From: Thermoplasmata archaeon
GTDB lineage: Archaea; Thermoplasmatota; Thermoplasmata; Lutacidiplasmatales; UBA184
Direction: 5' to 3'
Assembly (NCBI GenBank): GCA_027314165.1
Contig: DAHVCH010000009.1
Location: 32,681 to 96,680, forward strand
DNA length: 64,000 nucleotides
Shown: in pieces, positions 49,998 through 59,300 of the stretch
How the letters are laid out: each line of letters starts with the position of its first letter
How positions within the stretch are numbered: the first letter of the stretch is position 1
Translations under genes and position numbers: made by a program
The notes under the pieces: model-generated
Database searches by the model: none
Seen by the model: the letters and a program-made list of their open reading frames with translations, nothing else
Told to the model about the DNA's origin: nothing

Positions 49998-51993
49998 CGT
50001 AATCCACCTCCTCATCCCCTTCGGCGGTCGCGGCGGGTCGCGCGGCGGCGATCTGGGCGTCCTCGGCGGCCTCCACGAGCGCGGCGGGGAGCCGTACGTC
50101 CCAGTCTCCGGGCAGCGGGTCCGCCCCGAGCAGATGGGCCTCGTCGACCCCGGCGACGAAGACGTCCACGTCGTCCGGCTCGAGCTTCTCCGGCTTCGGC
50201 CAGGTGAGCGTGTAGGTCACCTTGGCGTTCGGCGAGAGCCTCTGGAGAGGGAAGGTGACGCGGCCGAGCTCCGTGCTGAGGGTCTCGGGCTTGGGGTCCG
50301 CCGAGAAGCCCTCCTTGACGGCCTCCAGGGGGACCTCGAGGAAGAGCTCGATCGGACGGTTACGGGACGTGTAGTTGGTCAGGGTGAGGAGGGTCTTCTC
50401 CGAGGGCTTGGTCGGGTCCTCCCCGCTGCCGCGAGCCTCGACCGCCACGACGTCCATGATCCGGGTGATCACCCGGGTGAGGTCGGGCACGGGCTTGTCG
50501 ACGATCCCGCTGGCCTTCTCCGCCATCTTCGGGAGGATCTTCTGGATGATGGTGAACTTCTCCATCGCCTGGTCGCGGCGGGTCCGCCGCGAGAGGTGGA
50601 GCTTCATGTTGCGGGCCGCCGCCTGGACCGCGAGCTCGATCTCGCGCGTGATGTCCTCCGTCTGGGCGACGGCCTCCTTCGCCTCGGAGGTGAACGGGAC
50701 CTTGGTGGAGGCGACGTGGACGAGGAGGATCACCGGTCCCACCGGTACGGCTCCGCTCTTCTGCTCCAGGCCGTAGCGGTGCCAGTCCATCTCTGCCACC
50801 GTCTGGGTGATGGCGCAGGCGCCCTGCTGGAAGAGCAGCGGGACCCGGTTCGCGAAGCGGAGGAGCTGGATGGACTGGTCCGACGGCAGGTCGCCGCCGT
50901 AGACCAGCCCGACCTCCACCACGAAGGGACATCCTGCGTGGACCTTCGGGGGACGGCTTACGGGCGGGGAGTAGAACTCCGGTCGCAGCGTCCCCAGGAC
51001 GTTCTTCAGCCCGCGCTTGATCAGCATCGGGCCGATGGGCGAGAGGCATTCGGCCGAGGGTGTCGCCATCGGGGTGTCCTTGAGCGCGGCCAGGAGCTGC
51101 TCGACACGCTCTCCGGCGAAGCCGTCGGGGCGTTCCCGACCGGTGAACCCTCCTTTCTGGAGGACGTCCTGGATCCCCCGCCGGCTGATCCCGGAGAGGT
51201 CCGCGGTAAGGAACTGAAGCAGGGTCTTCGAGGAGCTCCGGCGGAGCATCGAGTCGAGCTCCCCCAGTTCCAGTCCGTGCGGATGCGGCGGGATCTCCTT
51301 GGCGAGCGGAGGAAGGTCGGGAGAGGCGCGCTCCCAGGTGGTCCGGGTCCCGTCGGGCTCCACCAGGACGATCCGCGCGTGGGGATTGACGATCGCCGTC
51401 CCCTTCAGGTAGTCGTAGGGGGACTGGCGGCCCCTCTGGTAGCGGGCCTTGAGCGTCAGTTCGACGCGCGTGCCGTGCGGGCGGTCCCAGGCCAGGACGT
51501 CCTCCTTGACCAGCCGTGCTTGGTTCTTCTGCGTGTCCAGGAACAGGTCGACCACGTTGGCCGCGGGGTCCTCCTCGACCTTGGAGACGATGTGCACGGG
51601 AGTGGCCGTCGTGAGCCCCGCGTAGAGCACGGCGGCCGAGACCCCGATGCCCTGTTGCCCGCGGGCCTGGCGGTTGGAGTGGAAGCGTGAGCCGTAGAGC
51701 AGCCGCCCGAAGACGTTCGGGAGCTGACGGCGGACGATGCCGGGGCCGTTGTCCTCCACGACGACCTTGAGCCGCTCCTCGGAGACCTTGGTGATCTCCA
51801 CCAGGAGGTCCGGGAGGATCCCCGCCTCCTCGCAGGCGTCGGCGGAGTTGTCCACGCACTCCTTCACCGTGGTGAGGAGCGCCCGGGAGGGGTTGTCGAA
51901 CCCCAGGATCTGGCGGTTCCTTTCGAAGAACTCCCCGATGGAGATGGCCTTCTGCTTGGAGGCGAGCTCCTCGGCCAAGCTCTTCGATGGCAC
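49957..51993 (-). CDS. top6B: DNA topoisomerase VI subunit B
   Basis: GHKL ATPase subunit, 678 aa, that clamps DNA and drives strand passage with subunit A. Motifs seen: [14 protein letters not shown] (the N-box), [10 protein letters not shown], and [15 protein letters not shown] (glycine-rich lid); then the H2TH region near [15 protein letters not shown] and the transducer with the switch lysine region [19 protein letters not shown]. The C-terminal 25 residues are acidic. The start is GTG at 51993, 26 nt from a TATA box (GGTAAAAAG on the plus strand), so it is leaderless. Topo VI replaces or supplements gyrase; classical Thermoplasmatales lack it, so it bears on placement. Confidence 0.96.
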   Translation of the reverse strand: MPSKSLAEELASKQKAISIGEFFERNRQILGFDNPSRALLTTVKECVDNSADACEEAGILPDLLVEITKVSEERLKVVVEDNGPGIVRRQLPNVFGRLLYGSRFHSNRQARGQQGIGVSAAVLYAGLTTATPVHIVSKVEEDPAANVVDLFLDTQKNQARLVKEDVLAWDRPHGTRVELTLKARYQRGRQSPYDYLKGTAIVNPHARIVLVEPDGTRTTWERASPDLPPLAKEIPPHPHGLELGELDSMLRRSSSKTLLQFLTADLSGISRRGIQDVLQKGGFTGRERPDGFAGERVEQLLAALKDTPMATPSAECLSPIGPMLIKRGLKNVLGTLRPEFYSPPVSRPPKVHAGCPFVVEVGLVYGGDLPSDQSIQLLRFANRVPLLFQQGACAITQTVAEMDWHRYGLEQKSGAVPVGPVILLVHVASTKVPFTSEAKEAVAQTEDITREIELAVQAAARNMKLHLSRRTRRDQAMEKFTIIQKILPKMAEKASGIVDKPVPDLTRVITRIMDVVAVEARGSGEDPTKPSEKTLLTLTNYTSRNRPIELFLEVPLEAVKEGFSADPKPETLSTELGRVTFPLQRLSPNAKVTYTLTWPKPEKLEPDDVDVFVAGVDEAHLLGADPLPGDWDVRLPAALVEAAEDAQIAAARPAATAEGDEEVDYDAAEKKESFVDEE

Positions 51994-52014
51994 GTACTGC
52001 GCGACCTAGCGAGA

Positions 52015-52023
52015 GGTAAAAAG
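52015..52023 (-). promoter_or_regulatory. TATA box of top6BA
   Basis: The coding strand reads CTTTTTACC, centred 26 nt upstream of the GTG at 51993. Confidence 0.6.
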
Positions 52024-52144
52024 CGCTCCCCTTTATCGGAACCGCTGGTGAAGGCCTACCCGGAGCGCCGGCGGTCCCTTCCGGGGACGCCCCCATCCCT
52101 CCCCGGCCGGCCCGTCCTGGCCCAACCACGGGGGGAGTGAACCG

Positions 52145-52960
52145 ATGCCCGGGATCCCACCCGCGCTGGGCGAGGCGGACCGGCGCCGCCTCGAGGGGGA
52201 GAAGGCGCGACTTCGGAGAGAGGCCTGGGACCGGCTGCAGTCGGAGGGGGTCGCCCGCTTCCCCTTCCCGCCCCACGACAGGATCCCCAATTTCGAAGGT
52301 GCGAAGGAGGCGGCGGAGCTCCTGTCGGAGACCCCGGAGTTCCGCGCGGCCAAGGTCGTGAAGGCGAACCCGGACGCACCCCAGCTGCCGCTCCGTGCGC
52401 TCGCGCTCCGTCAGGGGAAGGCCCTGGTCATGGCGGTGCCTCGGCTGAAGGAGCCGGCCTGCTTCCGGCTCTTCCCGGAAGGTAGCCACGCGGTGCCGAC
52501 GATCCAGGAGGCCCTGAGCCGCGGGCGCCCCCTCACGCCCGAGGACGTCCCCCCGATCGACCTGGTCCTCGCGGGGAGCGTCGTCGTGGGATCCCGCGGG
52601 GAGCGTATCGGGAAAGGGGGCGGGTTCTCCGACCTCGAGTGGGGGCTCCTATCGGAGGCCGAGAAGGTCACCCCCGCCACACGCATCGTGACCACCGTTC
52701 ACGACCTGCAGACGAAGACCTCCCTCCTGCCGGTCCTCCCCCACGACGTCCCTCTGGACCTCGCCGCGACCCCCACCCGGCTCTTGCGCTTCCCGACCAC
52801 GCTAGGACGACCTCGAGGCATCATGCCCGAGGAGCTCACGGAAGCGACCCGGTCGGAGGTCTCGTGGCTCTCCAAATGGATGTCGGCCCGGGAGCGGGCG
52901 CGCCGCACGGCCCTATACGGCGGCGGCGGGTCGAGCGGTCCGCCACCGTCGAGCTTCTGA
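52145..52960 (+). CDS. 5-Formyltetrahydrofolate cyclo-ligase family protein
   Basis: Methenyl-THF synthetase family (271 aa), which activates 5-formyl-THF with ATP. The N-terminal basic helix DRRRLEGEKARLRREAWDRL, the strand AKVVKANPD, and the family signature SRGERIGKGGGFSDLEWGLL are seen, followed by TTVHDLQ and LPHDVPLDLAATP. The tail of about 30 residues is Gly/Pro/Ser-rich. It is likely expressed from its own promoter near 52030 (CTTTATCGG), divergent from top6BA; the leader would be long. Archaeal members are related to human MTHFSD-type proteins, so the exact substrate is less sure. Confidence 0.85.
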   Translation: MPGIPPALGEADRRRLEGEKARLRREAWDRLQSEGVARFPFPPHDRIPNFEGAKEAAELLSETPEFRAAKVVKANPDAPQLPLRALALRQGKALVMAVPRLKEPACFRLFPEGSHAVPTIQEALSRGRPLTPEDVPPIDLVLAGSVVVGSRGERIGKGGGFSDLEWGLLSEAEKVTPATRIVTTVHDLQTKTSLLPVLPHDVPLDLAATPTRLLRFPTTLGRPRGIMPEELTEATRSEVSWLSKWMSARERARRTALYGGGGSSGPPPSSF

Positions 52961-52980
52961 GCGCCTGCGGGCGGTCGAGA

Positions 52981-52988
52981 GGTATATC
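52981..52988 (+). promoter_or_regulatory. TATA box of the second STAND ATPase gene
   Basis: GGTATATC, centred 28 nt upstream of the GTG at 53013, located 20 nt after the stop of the cyclo-ligase gene. Confidence 0.65.
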
Positions 52989-53012
52989 GCACCCCGCGGG
53001 CTCGGAGGGGAC

Positions 53013-56000
53013 GTGGCTCCTCGTGCCACCAGCGCCGGTAAGGCCGATCAACGCGGTGGACGCGCACCGAGCCTCGCGCTGGGACGCCATGCCGAGCTGA
53101 AGTTCCTCTCCGACACCTTCGCCCAAGCGAAGGACGGCCTCGGCGCGCTGGTCCTCCTCCTGGGACCGAGCGGCATCGGCAAGTCCCACCTCCTAGCGGA
53201 GGGTGCACGCATCGCCTCCGAACTGGGGTTCGAGGTCCACCGGGGGTACGCGATCGAAGGTTGGACGGCCCCCTTCTTCCTCCTCGAGCAGCTCCTACCG
53301 GGGTCCGACAGGGCGACGGGCCCCGGCCCGAGCGGAACGGGCGAGACCGGTCGGAGCGAAGCTCGGGAGGGGGCGCCGGATCCCTCGGGGGGCCCCGAGG
53401 TCCCACGGTCCGCTTCGCTGATGGCAATGGCCGCGGCCGCCGTCCCCTTTGACGAGGAGGACCCCACAGGGACGCACGGGTCCGCCGGGTCCGAGACCAA
53501 CCCCGACCTCGAGCCCGAAGGCCCCTCGTCCCTCAGGGACGCACTGCCGATCGGTCTCACGCTGTCCCGAAGGGGGCCACCCGCCGTGCCGGAGGCGACG
53601 GCCCTCCTCTCCTACCTTCGTCGTCTCGAGTCAGGGTCCCGTCGCGCGCCTCAGCTGCTCATCCTGGACGATCTGCAGTGGGCGGACCTGGCCTCCCTCC
53701 AAGGGGCGCGCTTCCTCTGCCGGAACGCTCGGCACCTGCCCGTGGTCGTGCTCGCCGCCGCGCGGTATGAGGGTCCGGGGAGCACGGGAGCCGAGGAACG
53801 ATGGCTCGGCATCGAGGACCTCATCGACGAGGCGAAGCGCTCGGACTCTCGATCGGTCCTTCGCCTCGCCTCGCTCCCTTCCCGGGCCGCGTTCCGGTTC
53901 ACGGAGGCGGTCCTCGGCGGTCCGGTCGCAACCCCGGCGGAGTCCCGCCCGTTCAAGCTGCTCCTGGAGCGGAGCGGCGGGAACCCCCTGCTCCTCTCCG
54001 AGATGCTGCGGGAGATGCAGAGGGAGGGGTTCGCGCGTCGCGAGCGAGGTCGTTGGACCCTCATCGTCCCTCCTGGCTGGGGGGGGGCCGTCGCCGCCGG
54101 CCCCCGTGCCACGGACCGGGTGCCTCCCGCCTTGGCGCGGGTCCTGCTCTCGCGGCTCGTCGGTCTTCCTCCCACGGTGCGGGAGGCGCTGCGGACCGCC
54201 GCCCTGCTCGGATCCCGCTTCGACCCTTCCGAGGTCGCGGGGGCCCTCTCACGCCCGACCTCCGAGGTCGAGAGCGACCTCTCCCACCTCTCGGGGGAGG
54301 GGGGATTGCTCGTCCGGCTGGGCGGGAGCGGAAGCGGAAGCGGATTCGCCTTCGCGCACGCCCTCCTCTGGCAGACGGTGGTCGAGGAGATGCCCGCTCC
54401 CGAGCGGGCCGAGGGCGCCCGCCGGCTCGCCGGGTGGCTCACCAAGCAACGACCTGGTGACGCGCCGCTCCTCGCGAGGCTCTGGAAGGAGGCGGGGGTC
54501 GCCGAGGAAGCGCTCCGCTGGACCCGTCAGGCGATGGAACTCGCCCTCACCATGCAGGACGCGGAGGCGCTCGAGCGTTGGAACAACGCCTGGGTCGAAG
54601 TGGACACGGCCCAAGGGGTCCCCGCCACCTCCTCGGTCGCCGAGCGGTTCGCCCTCGTGCAGCGGATGGTCCGCTCCATCGGCGTCCACCCGGTCGTGCG
54701 GCGGCTCCTCGCCCGTCTTCTCGAGGAGGCCGCCCACGGCCCGCTCCGCTGGGAGATCGCCGAACGCCTGGCGTGGATGGACGTGGTGCGCGCCCCGAAG
54801 GAGGGACGGGCCGAGCTCGAACGTCTTTCGCGGGAGCTGGGGAGCGTTTCCAAGGGGCCCTCCCCCGAGGTCTCCCAGGCCCTGCGGGGGCGCCTCGCGC
54901 TCACCTGGACGAACCTGCTGATCCGAGAAGGGAACGTTCCCAAGGCGCTCGAGAAGGCGCAGGAGGCGCAACGTCTCCTCGAGGGGACCTCCGAGCGGTG
55001 GGAGCTCGGCCGCGCCTCGTACTGCGCCGGCTGGTGTCTCGCCTTCCAGGAGCGCCAGAGGGAGGCCCAGCAGGACCTCGCCCGGGCCCTTGAGGTGGCG
55101 CGGGAGCTTGACGACGCCCGGCTCCTGGGCCTCGCGCTGGAGCTCCAAGGGATGCTGGCGAGCCTTCGGGGGGCCGTCCAGGAATCGAGGGCCGTGACGC
55201 TGGAGGCCCTCGAGCAGTACCGCCGTTCCGGCTCGGTGAACAACATCGTGATCACGCTGGGCAACGTGGCGAACGTCGAGGCCGATCTGGGAGAGATGGA
55301 CCTCGCCTGGGGCCGGTCCGAGGAGATGCTGGCCCTCGCTCGCCGTTTCGACCTCAAGAGGGGCATCGCCCTCGCGGCCCAGCGCCAGGGCGACATCCTC
55401 GCCCTGGCCCGCCGCCCGGGAGAGGCGCGCGACCGTTTCTCCCAGGCCCTCGAGATCTACCTCGAGCTCGGGGACCGGGAGTCCACCCCTCCCTTGCAGT
55501 TGCGACTGGCTCGCGCCGAGGCCGAGACGGGAGCGGCGGAGAACGCCCTGCGTCGGATCGCAGAGGTCGAGAGGGGACTGCACGGCTCGCTCTCCCCTTC
55601 CGAACGCTACCTCGCGGGATGGGCCCGCAGCCTCGCCAAGGCGGTCAAGGAACCGGCGACCGCCGTCCAGGCGAGCTTCGAGGAGACGCGGGAGGAGGCG
55701 CACGCGGCCCGCAACCCGTTCGCCGAGGCGGAGGTCGTCTGGGCCCAGTCGGAGTGGGCGGAGAGGACGGGAGCTCCCGCGGGGGCCGTCCGGGCTCTAC
55801 GGGCCGCGGCCGAGCAGCTCTGGAGGTCGAGCGGGGTCGATCCCCGACGCCGGGAGGCCGCGCGCCGGTGGAACGGCCCGGCGCCGGTCGTCCGGGGCGC
55901 GGTCATTCCGCCTCCGCATGGCGGGAGCACCCCTTCGGGGGCCCGGGCGCAAAGCAAGGCCCCCCTGGCCCAGAAGATCCTGGAGCATCTCGCCCGGCAC

Positions 56001-56243
56001 CAGGGCCCCGGGTCCGAAGAGCTGAGAACGGCCGCTCCGGCGCTGACCCAGGGGGGGATCTCCCGGGCGCTGGGTCTGCCACAGGCCCGGTTCGCGAAGA
56101 CCCTTTCCCGCCTTCAGGAGCGCGGCCTGGTCGTCGCCGAGGTCCGACCCATCGAAGGTCACGGTCGGAGGCTCAAGGCCTACCGAGCCACGCCTGCGGG
56201 GCTTTCCATCGTCGCGGAAGGCTCGCGCACGGCCTCCGGATGA
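53013..56243 (+). CDS. STAND-type ATPase with TPR-like repeats and C-terminal winged helix
   Basis: Paralogue of the ATPase at 42495-45707, 1076 aa. Walker A is GPSGIGKSHLL near residue 52 and Walker B LLILDDLQWADLAS near residue 215. In place of the DUF835 domain there is about 100 residues of acidic, Gly/Pro-rich sequence. The sensor region (ALLGSRFDPSEVAGAL) leads into TPR-like repeats from residue 500 to 940. Unlike its paralogue it ends in a MarR/ArsR-like winged helix (residues 985-1070): QKILEHLARHQG, GISRALGLPQARFAKTLSRLQERGLV and GRRLKAYRATPAG. It therefore looks like a MalT-style ATP-switched transcription factor; ligand and targets unknown. GTG start, leaderless from the TATA box at 52981. 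Confidence 0.85.
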   Translation: MAPRATSAGKADQRGGRAPSLALGRHAELKFLSDTFAQAKDGLGALVLLLGPSGIGKSHLLAEGARIASELGFEVHRGYAIEGWTAPFFLLEQLLPGSDRATGPGPSGTGETGRSEAREGAPDPSGGPEVPRSASLMAMAAAAVPFDEEDPTGTHGSAGSETNPDLEPEGPSSLRDALPIGLTLSRRGPPAVPEATALLSYLRRLESGSRRAPQLLILDDLQWADLASLQGARFLCRNARHLPVVVLAAARYEGPGSTGAEERWLGIEDLIDEAKRSDSRSVLRLASLPSRAAFRFTEAVLGGPVATPAESRPFKLLLERSGGNPLLLSEMLREMQREGFARRERGRWTLIVPPGWGGAVAAGPRATDRVPPALARVLLSRLVGLPPTVREALRTAALLGSRFDPSEVAGALSRPTSEVESDLSHLSGEGGLLVRLGGSGSGSGFAFAHALLWQTVVEEMPAPERAEGARRLAGWLTKQRPGDAPLLARLWKEAGVAEEALRWTRQAMELALTMQDAEALERWNNAWVEVDTAQGVPATSSVAERFALVQRMVRSIGVHPVVRRLLARLLEEAAHGPLRWEIAERLAWMDVVRAPKEGRAELERLSRELGSVSKGPSPEVSQALRGRLALTWTNLLIREGNVPKALEKAQEAQRLLEGTSERWELGRASYCAGWCLAFQERQREAQQDLARALEVARELDDARLLGLALELQGMLASLRGAVQESRAVTLEALEQYRRSGSVNNIVITLGNVANVEADLGEMDLAWGRSEEMLALARRFDLKRGIALAAQRQGDILALARRPGEARDRFSQALEIYLELGDRESTPPLQLRLARAEAETGAAENALRRIAEVERGLHGSLSPSERYLAGWARSLAKAVKEPATAVQASFEETREEAHAARNPFAEAEVVWAQSEWAERTGAPAGAVRALRAAAEQLWRSSGVDPRRREAARRWNGPAPVVRGAVIPPPHGGSTPSGARAQSKAPLAQKILEHLARHQGPGSEELRTAAPALTQGGISRALGLPQARFAKTLSRLQERGLVVAEVRPIEGHGRRLKAYRATPAGLSIVAEGSRTASG

Positions 56244-56349
56244 GGCTCCCGGGGAGATGGGCACGGGGGTCCTGAGACCCTCGAGACCGCATCGCTCCGA
56301 CATACATGCGGGACCTCCTCAAGAGGGGGGTCCACCCCTACCTCAGCCC

Positions 56350-59300
56350 ATGAGCGCTCCCGTGCAGGAACCCCCTGCGCCCCCGACGGCGACACTTGAC
56401 GACGGGCTCCCCTCTCCCACGTGGTCCCGGAAGGCCCTCGCGTGCTCCGCTCCGGAACCGGAGCTCGAGCCCGCGGCCTCCCCCGGTGCCCCTCCCGCAC
56501 CCGATGGGTCCGAAGGGTACGAGACCCTCGACGCCCCTTCCGGCGGTCCGTCCGAGGAGACCGAAGGGCGCGGAAGCGAAGTGCGGCGCGCGAAGGCGCA
56601 CCGGACCGCACGGCGGGCCGTCCCCGCGGTCCTGGGCCTCCTGCTCCTGTTCTCGCTCCTCGGAGCGGCCGGGTTGGGGTCCTTCGCCTCCTCGCTGCCT
56701 GGAGACTCGCACGTTCTTGGCGGAGGCTCCCTCCCGCTCCTCCCCGGCTCGCCCGCCCCCTCGGGCCCCGGGGGCCCTTCCTCCCCTTCGCCCTCCCCCT
56801 CTCCCGCTCCCGGGACGACCCCGGTGAGCTCCCATGCGGCAGCGGTGGCCGGTTGCCCTAATTCGAACTTCTACAACGCGCCTACGACCCTGACGCTTCA
56901 GGCGGTGGTGGACTGCGCGCTGGCCGCCGGGTTCACCGGGCCGGTCGCGGTCACCTTCGTTTCGATGGCCTACCAGGAGAGCGGGTTCAACCCCGCCGCC
57001 ATCGAGCCGGGCCCCCACGCGGAAGGGGTCCTCCAGGAGGGCACCGGTGGTCAGACCCCGCCCCAGGGTGGGCCGTTCCCTCTCTCAGACTACTCCCCCT
57101 CCTCCTGCCCTGCGTGGTCCGGCAGTTCGTCGGACTGGGGCGGGATCTACTTCGACCCCACCTGCGCGTTCCAATGGGCGATCGCCTACTACCAGGTGAA
57201 CGGCTACAACTTCTGGGGCAGCTACCTCTCGGGCGCCTACTGCACCTGGGCCCCCGCGGGCTTCGCCGGCACGGGGCCCGTCGCTTGCAGCGGCCTCAAC
57301 CAGAACCAGGCCGGCCTACCCTGGAGCTCGGTATGCCCCAACGGCTCCTGCGGCGCGGGGACGAGCGCCTCGGGCTACAACGGTGGCGCGGCCGCCGCTT
57401 ACGCCACCCAGTACATGGGTGTCGTGGGCTCCGACGGCTACTACTGGGTGAGCTCCTCCGGCGATGCCTGGTTCCCGCAGGGGACCTCCACCCCCGCGGT
57501 GGTGGCCCAGTACGGGAGCATCGGGGAGGACTGCACCCACTTCGCCTCGCTCGCGCTGGAGGCCGGCGGGCTCTCGATCCCCACGGTCGTCCCTCCCGCG
57601 TACGGGAACCCGAGCGTGACGGGCCTGAGGACCTACCTCCTCTCGAACAACCTGGCGACGGACGCGACGGGCACCTCGCTCCCCTCGTGGCTCGTTCCCG
57701 GTGACCTGATCCTCTACCAGTGGGCCGGGACGGGGACCTGGGACCACACGGCGGTCTACCTGGGGAACGGGCTCGTCGCGGAGCACTCCTACGGGAACGG
57801 CGCCGGAAGCGTGGTCACCACTCCGCAGGCCTGGGACAACCCCGGCGGAGGAGCGGTGCTCTTCGACTTCATCCACATCACCGGAAACTCCGGCGGCGGC
57901 GGAGCTCCCGCGCCTCCCTGCCCGAACCTCGCCGGGGCCGGAGGTACGAGCGCGATCGCTCCGGCGCTCGCCTCGGCCTTCCGCCCGTCCCTCTCGTCCC
58001 TCTCGGGATCCGGCTACTGGTTGGTCGGGGCCGACGGCGGGGTCTTCTCCTACGGGAACGCGGGCTTCTACGGCAGCGCCTCGAGCCTGACGCTGGGCGG
58101 ATGCATCGTCGGCATGGCCGCCACTCCGGACGGGCATGGGTACTGGCTCGTCGGAAGCGACGGTGGGGTCCTCAGCTACGGGGACGCGGGCTTCTTCGGC
58201 TCGATGGGAGGCAGGTCCCTCAACGCCCCGGTGGTGGGGATCGCTCCGACGCCCAACGGCCAGGGGTATTGGCTCGTGGCCGCGGACGGCGGAGTGTTCA
58301 GCTTCGGCAACGCCGGGTTCTTCGGGTCCATGGGCGGCAAGACGCTCAACGCCCCCGTGGTCGGGATGGCCGCCACCCCCAACGGCCAGGGGTACTGGCT
58401 GGTCGCGGCGGACGGGGGCGTGTTCGCCTTCGGCAACGCGGGCTTCTTCGGCTCGATGGGGGGCAAGTCCCTCAACGCCCCGGTGGTCGGGATCGCTCCG
58501 ACGCCCAACGGCCAGGGGTACTGGCTCGCCGCGTCGGACGGTGGGGTGTTCTCCTTCGGCAGCGCGCAGTTCTACGGGTCGATGGGAGGAAAGACGCTGA
58601 ACGCCCCGGTGCAGGGGATCACCGCGGCGCCTGACGGTCAGGGCTACTGGCTGGTGGCCAAGGACGGCGGGGTGTTCTCCTTCGGGAGCGCGGCCTTCCT
58701 GGGCTCGATGGGGGGCCAGAGCCTGAACGCCGGGATGGTGGGCATGGCCGTCGTGCCGCCCCCGCCCGCGTGGTCGCTATCGGTCGCGGCCACCCCCCCT
58801 AGCGGATACGCCCCGCTGGCGGTGGCATTCACGGCCCAGGTGTCCGGCGGTTCCGGGAGCTACCAGTACCTCTGGGACCTCGGGAACGGTGCGACGAGCT
58901 CGCAGACGAACCCCTCCGCCACGTATTCCGCCGGTGTCTACACGGTCACCCTCACCGTCACCAGCACGCTGACGGGGCTCTCCAAGAAGGCCACGGTGCA
59001 GGTCGACTCGATCGCGACGAGCGGCTACTGGATGGTCGGGGCCGACGGAGGCGTCTTCAGCTTCGGCAACGCGAGCTTCGCGGGCTCTGCGGCAGGGACC
59101 TCTCTGAACGCTCCTATCGTGGGAATGGCCGTCGCTCCCCACGGGAGCGGCTACTGGCTCGTGGGGAGCGACGGGGGCGTCTTCAGCTTCGGCAGCGCGG
59201 GATTCTTCGGGTCGATGGGCGGCAAGACGCTCAACGCCCCGGTCGTGGGGATCGCCGCCACCCCCAACGGCCAGGGGTACTGGCTCGCGGCCGCGGACGG

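Noticed and set aside
50360-52489. 709-aa minus-strand ORF overlapping top6B
   Set aside because: Same strand, wrong frame; the top6B frame carries the GHKL motifs.
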